From contig NC_050097.1 in NCBI RefSeq assembly GCF_902167145.1, positions 114,485,982-114,549,981 of the forward strand: a stretch of DNA of 64,000 nt, given 5' to 3'. This DNA comes from Zea mays. Its lineage: Eukaryota > Streptophyta > Magnoliopsida > Poales > Poaceae. Under the pieces are notes generated by a model. That model had not been told where the DNA came from. It saw nothing but the letters and a program-made list of their open reading frames with translations, and searched no databases. The position numbers and the translations under genes are program-made. This document shows, in pieces, positions 56,693-64,000 of this stretch (positions are counted from its first letter, which is position 1; each line of letters starts with the position of its first letter).

Positions 56693-57599
56693 CAAAGGCT
56701 AAACAAAAGACAAAGAACATCAACGATCGTCCGTGGCTTAGGTGAACTCCCTATTAGGTAAAGGCCCTAAACCCACCCAAGAGTGTAGGCCGATGCTTGT
56801 GATTTGTGACGTCTAGCTTACGATTGCCATGAAATTTCGGCAGCATAACCCCGCTGCTCTCCAAGCACACGCCTGAACATGGTGTGTTGGAGAACAACTA
56901 GGTTACACAACCAAAATTCCGCGTCAATCGTAAGGCACATGTCATAAATCACAAGCATCGACCTACACTCTCAGGCTGTCCAAAATACATGGACAATTCC
57001 AGAACGACGAACCTCACAAGCCAATGTGACGTTCGTCGTTCCCGAACGGGTGACGCATACGGTTCGCTACGGTTAACGATTAAAACTAAACTCTAAACAT
57101 TAAACTAAACTCTAAAATTAAGATAATAGAATGAGACATTGAGGATAATGAGGCACTGATCACTGATGATCACTGATCACCACTGATCTAGCATGCACTT
57201 TTCACTATACAAAACCAATTAAGCAATTGTATCACAATGAGATTACTAATGAAGAATGATGCACACTGCAATCAGAAAAACAAAACCAAGAAAAATATAA
57301 TAATTGTATATGGCTAACAAAATTGTGTGTTATCAGGACAAAAGCAAAAACTACGTATGTGAACGGTGCACGTACATTGTGTCTTTAACTTACAACACTG
57401 CAACAGAGCTGCTCAAGTAGTGATGCTGATGCATACTCTACATGCATGCATGCAATGCACAACAAATTGACACGGGATTGACCGCTTATATATTGCACAA
57501 TCAGAAACAAGCGATACATTGGATAAGATAAGCTAGCTATAAATCACCAGTTCACCACCGCCTTAACAATCTGTATAACGGTTAACGGCTGCCACGGCA
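56693..57599. other. CACTA 5' region between transposase and terminus
   Basis: No coding signal. Includes the long hairpin described separately and an AT-rich stretch with short repeats such as CACTGATGATCACTGATCACC near 57157. Confidence 0.6.
56781..56970. repeat. 190-nt imperfect hairpin upstream of the transposase
   Basis: GAGTGTAGGCCGATGCTTGT (56781) pairs with a right arm ending 56970 (its complement reads GAGTGTAGGTCGATGCTTGT), and pairing extends about 60 nt at roughly 80 percent. A second inner stem is CTCCAAGCACACGCC with GGTGTGTTGGAG. Confidence 0.85.
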
Positions 57600-58015
57600 C
57601 GCGCATGGCACGCCACGTCCGCCATGTGCATCAAATGAAGAAGGGAGACGGGGAGGCTCACCGCGGGGAACGAGGGCGGCGTCGACGGATGGCGGGCGCG
57701 GCGTGGACGGACGGCAGGCTCCCTTCTTCACGACGGCGGCCACGGGCTCCCTTCTTCGCGGGCGAGCGGGGCGCGGGCGGCGCGCTCAGGCGGGGCGCGG
57801 GCGCGCGGGCTGCGTGCGGCGGCGCACTCCCTTCTTCGCGGGCGGCGCGGCGAGGGTGCGAGGTCCGCGTGCGGCGGCGCGCTCAGGCGCGGCGCGGCGA
57901 GCGCGGCGAGGCGAGCGCGGCGAGGGCGGGGCGAGCGCGGCGAGGGCGGGCGGGCGGCGGCGCTGCTAGAGATGGACGAGCGAGAGCGAGAAGAAGCGCG
58001 CTGAGGCCGGATGGA
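57600..58015. other. Extreme GC-rich segment near the CACTA right end
   Basis: Dense GCGGCGAG/GAGCGCGGCGAG simple repeats leave long open frames on the plus strand (148 and 88 codons), composed almost only of Arg, Gly and Ala. I take it as noncoding, perhaps a CpG-rich promoter or untranslated first exon for the minus-strand genes. Confidence 0.5.
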
Positions 58016-58019
58016 CGAT

Positions 58020-58360
58020 TAACGGGCCTCTATTTTCGTCGGCCTCATTAAGGCCGACCAAAATAGAGGCCGGTTAATGACTTATTTTCGTCGGCCTGGC
58101 TGAGGCCGACGAAAATACCCCACTTTATTTTCGTCGGCCTGGCTGCGGCCGACGAAAATAACCCACATTTTCGTCGGTCCCGAGGCCGACGAAAATACCT
58201 TTCGTATTCTCGTGGGCCTGCCCACGAAAATATTCACTGGCCCACGAAAATAGACCACATTTTCGTCGGTCACGCTGGCCGACGAAAATAACATTGTATT
58301 TTCGTGGGTCGGCCGACAAAAATAGCCCGACCCACGAAAATTTATGCGTTTCCTGTAGTG
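58020..58360. repeat. CACTA right terminus and subterminal repeats
   Basis: About a dozen TTTTCGTCGGCC / GGCCGACGAAAA and TTTTCGTGGGC copies, then the terminal GCGTTTCCTGTAGTG. Confidence 0.85.
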
Positions 58361-58363
58361 ACC

Positions 58364-59592
58364 TAGCATGTGTAGGATGAGTTGAAATCCTTTTTGCTAT
58401 TACTAGTGTGCTAGGTGGCTATGTCTCATGCTTTGAGTCATTCACTTGTCTTGATTTATTCATATCATGCTAAAAATTCAAAATCAAGATAAGTGATAAT
58501 CAGAAAGATCGAGATGGGTTTGTATTTGTCACCACATCACTGTATCAAGACTACTTCCATTTGCACTTTTGGATGAACTTGAGCAGTGTAGTGGACGATC
58601 AAAACCGGTGTTTTTAGCTTCTGATTGCTTATCTACATAAGCTACACTCGGTTGAAAAGTTAGACAAAGACAATGCTTACAACCTCTCGCACTCACATGC
58701 TTTTCAATGAAATTTGGAATCCACTACAAAATTCGATATATCCTGAAAATTTCAAATGGTATCTATTTCAGATATGTTTCTAGCATGATGAGTGATCACT
58801 GTTTGGGGTAGTTCACCTTGTTCACTTGTGACTGGCACTTAGTTGATTTCTTGCTTACTATATGCTTAGTGTTGTCTTTGTGGTGAACATCTCTTTGAAA
58901 TGCTTAAAACTGATTCAAAATACTTACACTTCACATATCTTGTGCATATCCCCAGTTTGAGCATCTACTAGCACGTGCATTTATTGCTGCACACTTAGCA
59001 CAACACCGCTTAGAGCATTTTTTACACTCTGGCTGGTATACTCCTGAAGCTCATGCATTTTCTCTATTTCATACTCTTTGTTGCATTTCTGTTTTTTCTC
59101 AGGGGGGTTCTCTTGTCAAGAGGGAGTTTTTCTTTCTACCCCTGTCTGTGCTTGATGAGTTCCATTATCAACAAGGGGGAGAGATTTTGAGATTTCCCGT
59201 TTCCTCTATCTAGGGGGAAAATTTTGTCTTTCGGGCTTCCGCTCATTCAATAGGGCGAGATATGTTATTTGGAGCTATTGCTAGTTGTGTTGAGTCGTTT
59301 GCCTCCTTCTAGAGGAACTAGCTTTGATTTTAGCTTTTGTGCTCCGATGAGATTTTGGCTTCTGGTTAGTGGTGTCGAACCCTGCTTTTGCCTTTTATTG
59401 AGGGCTAGTCTTTTCTTGCTTGGTCGTGTTGAGCCATTGCCCATTTATTTGGGGACCAAGTTTTGCTTACTCTAAATGACTTATCTGGCTTTTATCTGGC
59501 TTATGGTCATTTGAGTGAGTTTCTCTTCTTACTCTTTATGTTTACATATGCTCAAATGGTGGTGTTGACAATGCACTCATCAAGGGGGAGAT
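58364..59592 (+). other. Copia long 3' noncoding region with several purine tracts
   Basis: No open frame of note. Purine tracts: CAGGGGGG (about 59100), CAAGGGGGAGAG (about 59170), AGGGGGAAAA (about 59212) and the LTR-adjacent CAAGGGGGAGAT (59581-59592). Multiple tracts here are a known Sirevirus trait. Confidence 0.65.
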
Positions 59593-61132
59593 TGCGAACA
59601 CAAGGTTGACTTGTCCCTTGTGGTTCGGGTTCATGATGAGTGATTGTCAATGGGTAGCACTCTGGGGTAGTCAGTGGACTGACCAGAGTGTGAGATTATG
59701 CTTGTGCAACCATGTCGGTCGACTTGTGGTGTGCAGGTGAGGAGCACAGGAACAGTGGTTGATGGTTGAGGTGAAGGTCATGCGGGCTCGTGCTGATGGA
59801 CCGGGAGCGGTGAAGGGCGAGTGCTGGGTCTTGACTGACGGATCAGAGTAGCCAGGTGACCAATCACGGTGGCTGACACCTGGGACACACACTTGTGCAA
59901 GGATGTGGTGGAGTGGACCGTGTTGCCGGCATGGTCAAGGACTAGCGGGACACATGTTTGATTGTGAAGGACGTGCACGAGGTGCGATGCTCATGACAGG
60001 TTTGGTGGTTTGGGTCTCAAAACCACCCAGCGCTACGGATGACGGGTTTTGCTGAGTTTGGGCCTCAAAACTCGGCGGTGGCGGTTCCGAAGGGAACCGG
60101 TGGCGGCACGCGACATGATCACGGAGGGTGCATCATGGCGAAGCAACTCCGTGTGAAGGACGTGGCCGTCGGATCGAAAACCTAGGAGTTGGTCCATTTC
60201 GCCCCGGTGGAGTGGATAGGCTCTATGTAAATAGGGTAGTTTAGGAAGTGAGAATAACCCTCTATAAATAGAAGGGAGGGCTGGTTGGTTCAGCATCCCT
60301 TTGATGCCATTTGTTTTGAGCACTCATTCTAGAGCTCCTAGTTTTCTCTCTAGGTAGACACCAGTTGAGCCGAGGTTTCCGCAGTGATTTTGTACTTCGA
60401 CTGTGTTCTTGATTTTCAAGTTTAATCAGAGGAAGGGTCGCCGGTCCAGCCCACAGGGCTCTTTGGCTTCAAATCTCAGTTTGTACCCTTGCTGAAATTT
60501 CTGAAATTTTATAGTCTTGGTTTCTCCTTTTCCCGATCTTATGTTGTTGGTGAAAAACTTTGATTCCTTTGAGAGGATTTGGTCTGGGGATTGTTTGGTG
60601 GTGAGTTGCACTCTTCGGACCACTGCATACACCTATTTGTTGCAGATTTTGGTCACGATCTGAGAAAAATTCAGGTTGAACTCGTTTCTAGAAAACCCCA
60701 ACAAAACCCTAATTTCTGCTGTATTTTTAAATCTGCGGGTGATTCACAAGTTGGATTGAGCTCAAAATTCGGGGAGATCTTGCAAAGATATTTGCTCACG
60801 TGTGTGTAAAATTTCATATCAATCGGAGTTCGTTTAGTTTAGTTTTGAAATCAAGAACGGATTTTTGTATAGCTGAAAACAACACTTGTTGACGATACTG
60901 TATTGTACCGTTTTGGACTTTTTGGTGTCCGATTTGCGATCCGTTTGTTTTACTGGTCTCATGTGAGTATTAGGAACATTTTGTAATCATGAGATCAGTC
61001 GTTCGCTGATGTGTTTATGGTTTGTGCACTTACTTCATCTCAATTGAAGTAAAGTATTAATTTTCAGTGTTTGGAGACAAAAATCCGATTAGCTCCCATT
61101 CACCTCCCTCTAGTCGCCTTACCGATCCTACA
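59593..61132 (+). repeat. Copia 3' LTR
   Basis: 1540 bp, TATA box at 60263-60270; many single-base differences from the 5' LTR. Confidence 0.93.
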
Positions 61133-61137
61133 CTAAC

Positions 61138-61525
61138 AGTAAAGAAAAAGTAAACATGCTAACAATAATGAACAAAGGTCACGCATTCCCTCATCATAAG
61201 AAAAACGAGAACCATAGAACACATAAAACTTATACTGCTAAAGGTTCATCGAGTGTGAATTTATACGGCCACAGAAACTACACAAATACAGATAATATAG
61301 CTGGGCAGCAAAAAAAGGTGTTAGTATTCTTTAAAAAGGTTCATAAGAGATTGGATTCCTTTAATTTTACTTGGCTGAGGTTCAACACCATTAGGAGGAT
61401 CATGGCAAGTGCCAAGCCCGGTAGGAGACTAAATTATTCGATGAGAAGTAGAGGCCACAACTGCAATGGATTGTAAGAATGGAACTATATTGCTAGGGGA
61501 CCAAACAATGTATCAACACCCTTAC
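61138..61525. other. NLR intron, 5' part
   Basis: Between the copia TSD and the donor GGTAAGG (minus, 61525). A 106-codon open frame here shows no family resemblance. Confidence 0.6.
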
Positions 61526-62488
61526 CTTTTATCCCCGAGGAAATCAGCGATTCTACCAACAATCTGTTGGGTACTCCCTGCTTCAGTGCATGCATAAGGT
61601 TCATTGGTTACTTCGCTGAGAAATTTCATCATGTCCGGATTCCGTGACACTGACACAAAAGCCTAGCAATCGAAGTCGAACTGTTTCTTCAGCTCTACAT
61701 ATACTTGGTTCGCAAGTGTTGTCTTTCCTGCCACTCCATGTCAAAAAATAGAGAACATCTTCACCTCATGTGGTTCTGATGCAGCAGCATCTTGATGCTT
61801 CCTTGCCAGGCATTTCATCAGCTCGTCTTTTGGTCCATCGACGCCGACAAGCTTTGAAGCATCCTCAAACATATCAAGAGCTCTATGGTCCGTGGTTGCA
61901 TTAGGGGCTGTTCGGTTGCTCAGAAATGGTGGCCTGTAACTATTCCTGTCTAGATTGTTTACCTATTTTATATAAGATTTTATCAGGTGTAATAATTCTG
62001 GGTCCAATCCTGGACAACCGAACAGACCCTACTTGTATTCATGATAGTCTTATTACTTTTGTATCTTCCGTTCCTGTCTTCATTCCACGGTTCCACCTCC
62101 TTGACTTGGGCCTTGAGGTCTTCGATTGCCTTTGCAATCCGGCGGCGATTCTTGGCCCTGGTTAGAAAAGCTTTGAATTTGTGGACGAAGCCCTCGGGAC
62201 TAATAGACTTGTCATCAACACGGAGCATGAACTCGTCAATGGTATCCTCCATATCGTAGGAGAGCTCGCGAACCTCCTTCATCCAGTTCTTGTCCTGTGC
62301 ATCGGGATTCTCCTCTTCTGACTTGACGAGAAGGAACGCATGGATGGCAGCAAGCTCAGCCGTGAGAGACTGTACCTCGCGGCGCACCCGCTTGAAGCGT
62401 TTACTTATCACCCACCCATCAAGGCCGCAAGCTTCTTTAGCACGTGATTCAATGCCCTAGTCGTTGCGCACACCAGTAGCCCCTCCAT
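61526..62488 (-). pseudogene. CC-NBS-LRR pseudogene, 5' half (CC domain and P-loop)
   Basis: ATG at 62488 (MEGLLVCATTRALNHVLKKL). One base is missing near 62412, so the frame changes into VISKRFKRVRREVQSLTAEL. Rx-type CC domain with EDVID-type motif LSYDMEDTIDEFML. A MITE splits the exon at 61904-62029. Then ALDMFEDASKLVGVDGPKDE, P-loop region HGVAGKTTLANQVYVELKK preceded by TGA where Gly is expected, TAG for Gln in DC*AFVSVSRNPDM, and the exon ends GDKR at donor GTAAGG (61526). The intron phase fits the exon starting at 34918, so both halves are one gene now spread over 29 kb. Intact members act as intracellular immune receptors; this one cannot. Confidence 0.9.
61904..62029. mobile_element. 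MITE in the NLR pseudogene exon 1
   Basis: 126 bp, ends GGGGCTGTTCGGTTG and CAACCGAACAGACCC, flanked by TA on both sides. Confidence 0.75.
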
Positions 62489-62540
62489 AGGGTGCGTTTG
62501 TATATTAGATCTCATACCGAATTCAGCTTTTACTCCTACT

Positions 62541-63354
62541 TAGGGATGGATTCGGATCAGATATACATGGAAACGAATCCGAATGTCACTGTTTACCATA
62601 TTTTAATTCAAATACGAATATGGATATTATCAGATACAAATACAAAATGAATAGTTCAAATTTGGATTCACATTTGAATACTTACTTGATTTGGAACATA
62701 GCATCATAACAAGTATTAATTTGTTTTATCGATGGAATTTATAGTTGATAAAAATCATATTACAAGCAAATTATAAACAATAGTATATATATTATTTAAT
62801 TGAAACTTAGTTGAATATCATATTTTTAAATAAATTATTTATACCTGGTATATTTATATTTTGGACCTTAAATATAATCTTTTCGTATATTAATTATATT
62901 TGTATTTTGGACTCTAAACACTCGAATAATCTAATGTATTCAAAATTAGACTTTTTATATTAATTAAAATTTATCATTGTATATCACTAGTAATGTAAGA
63001 TTAACACAATCATTTATTTATGATATTTATTTATGATATGAATATTTTAACATTTTAAATGGTGTATATCAGTTTTTAGTACATTATTTAAAGTTTAAAA
63101 TCACTTGTAATTAGTAAAAGTAATAAAAGTAAGTTTAAATTGATTTTATCGAATACTTTTTCCTTTCGGATACGAATAGTATCGGATATTTCACGGTTTT
63201 GTCGAATACGAATCTTAAACTGGATAGAGAAAAACCGAATTCGGATATGTCTATTTAACATCCATATTAAAATCGAATACGGATATCCATATTAGCACTT
63301 TATCTAAATACGGAACAAATAATTCGGATCTCTAGACATCTGAATCCATCCCTA
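62541..63354. mobile_element. hAT-type miniature element, 8-bp TSD
   Basis: 814 bp, TIR TAGGGATGGATTCGGAT with its imperfect inverse ATCTGAATCCATCCCTA, TSD CTCCTACT at 62533-62540 and 63355-63362. AT-rich inside with many GAATACGGATA-like strings in both directions. No coding capacity. Confidence 0.88.
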
Positions 63355-64000
63355 CTCCTACTTCAGGTTGCAAGAGCATTCGAGCAAGAAGAATAGCACA
63401 AGATCAAACAAGCTACAGGATCCAAGAATCCGACTGCAGTGTCAGCGCGTCGTCAAGGTTGGGGGGAGTCGTAAGTCACGATATTTTCACGCAAATTTTA
63501 CGTGCTACGTGATGGTTGGAAATCGAACAGGTAACCTCACCCTCCAAAAAACCTCCTCAACCACTCTGTCTATGACTTGACTTTGCTTAAACTATAATTT
63601 TGTTATCCAAATATTATAACTAACTGAGTATAAATTGACTATTTGAGACTGTAAATTAACTCAAACAAAAAAATTGTCAACTAAAAATTTAAATAACTTC
63701 TATAGTCCCACAACTTTTATTTTGATGTTTTTTTCTATCCGAGGTTGTTTGCAAAATTTGCATTTTAAATTTGACAAACTCGAATGTATTTTTTTGAGAG
63801 CTGAGATGATTTCAAATAAAAAGTTGTAACTAAAAAATATTATAATTTTTTGAGATCTATAACTTTTATTTTAGTAGTTTTATCATCCGAGATCGTTTGA
63901 AAAACTCAAAAAATTAAGGATAAAAATAATTTTTAATACCGGTTTCTAGTGGCGATTTATTAAAGAACCAACACTACAAATAGCATTGGTGGTTGATAAC
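63355..64000. other. Probable edge of another CACTA-like element
   Basis: Poly-T/A-rich text with repeated TTTTGAGATCTATAACTTTTATTTTAG-like phrases (kept short here) and, near 63940, TTTCTAGTGGCGATTTATTA followed by CCAACACTACAAATAG. These resemble subterminal parts of grass CACTA elements. The terminus lies beyond the window. Confidence 0.35.

Larger units (their letters stand above)
49844..58360 (-). mobile_element. CACTA (En/Spm-type) DNA transposon in the copia 3' region
   Basis: 8517 bp with termini CACTACAGGAAACGC and GCGTTTCCTGTAGTG and 3-bp TSD ACC at 49841-49843 and 58361-58363. Subterminal arrays of ATTTTCGT(C/G)GGCC motifs on both ends. Two minus-strand genes: a TnpD-type transposase (53124-56692) and a second protein of the Transposase_24 kind (50400-53006). 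Moves by cut and paste when functional; in-frame stops in the transposase make autonomy doubtful. Confidence 0.95.
35394..61132 (+). mobile_element. Sirevirus-like Ty1/copia retrotransposon in the NLR intron
   Basis: LTRs 35394-36976 and 59593-61132 begin TGCGAACACAAGG and end CCTACA. TSD CTAAC is at 35389-35393 and 61133-61137. PBS TGGTATCGGAGCC (initiator Met tRNA type) follows the left LTR, and purine tract CAAGGGGGAGAT precedes the right one. Order on the plus strand is gag, protease, integrase, RT, RNase H (copia order), then a long 3' region. Removing the gypsy (40401-47179) and CACTA (49844-58360) insertions leaves about 10.4 kb. Gag type, long 3' region and several purine tracts point to the Sirevirus lineage. 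Pol has many stops, so it is dead. Confidence 0.93.

Noticed and set aside
57605..58051. 148-codon Arg/Gly/Ala frame near the CACTA right end
   Set aside because: Composition follows from GC-rich simple repeats; several frames are open at once and no motif is present.
61156..61476. 106-codon frame in the NLR intron
   Set aside because: No family resemblance and placed between a splice donor and the copia insertion.

Overview
This is about 64 kb of a grass nuclear genome, almost certainly maize (Zea mays) or a very close relative. The pointers are an LTR element that reads as cinful-zeon, one that reads as Huck, a Sirevirus-like copia element, an 8.5 kb CACTA transposon, Tourist-type and hAT miniature elements, and intron-containing plant genes. 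About 50 kb is nested transposons lying between remnants of an older gene neighbourhood, and every host gene I can recognise is on the minus strand.

Layout. 1-6258: a broken, exon-permuted copy of a PFP (pyrophosphate-fructose-6-phosphate phosphotransferase) alpha-subunit gene (545-2262), a GC-rich block of unknown nature (3290-4215), and a short duplicate of the 3' end of the calcium-sensor gene found further right (5085-5518). 6264-31083: a three-element nest in one target site. The host is a roughly 4 kb non-autonomous gypsy element (TSD GTGAT), interrupted by a 7.46 kb zeon-like element (8713-16169, TSD GTTCA) and a 13.3 kb Huck-like element (16685-29976, TSD TTACT). All three lie in minus orientation. 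31912-32864: the only intact host gene, a four-exon, 230-residue CML21/CML22-like EF-hand protein. 33430-62488: one CC-NBS-LRR pseudogene whose intron holds a 25.7 kb insertion, namely a Sirevirus-like copia element (35394-61132, TSD CTAAC) that carries a 6.8 kb gypsy element inside its integrase (40401-47179, TSD CAGTG) and a CACTA transposon in its 3' region (49844-58360, TSD ACC). 62541-63354: a hAT-type miniature element with an 8-bp TSD. The right edge runs into another CACTA-like terminus.

Shared themes. Three gypsy elements (zeon-like, Huck-like and the 40401 element) each carry a long gene on the strand opposite to gag, of the 'putative gypsy-type transposase' kind (PF04195-like). In two of them it has a clear TATA box of its own, and in all three the reading frame passes through recognisable introns. 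In all three a stem-loop stands directly upstream of the polypurine tract, and two of them carry extra internal copies of this stem-loop plus tract module. Nesting order and LTR similarity give a relative chronology: zeon LTRs look identical (youngest), LTRs of the 40401 gypsy differ at about five positions (all transitions), and Huck, copia and the outer gypsy LTRs are more diverged. All TE boundaries were fixed by terminal TG..CA or TIRs plus matching target-site duplications read by eye. Family names come from recognition, without a database search.
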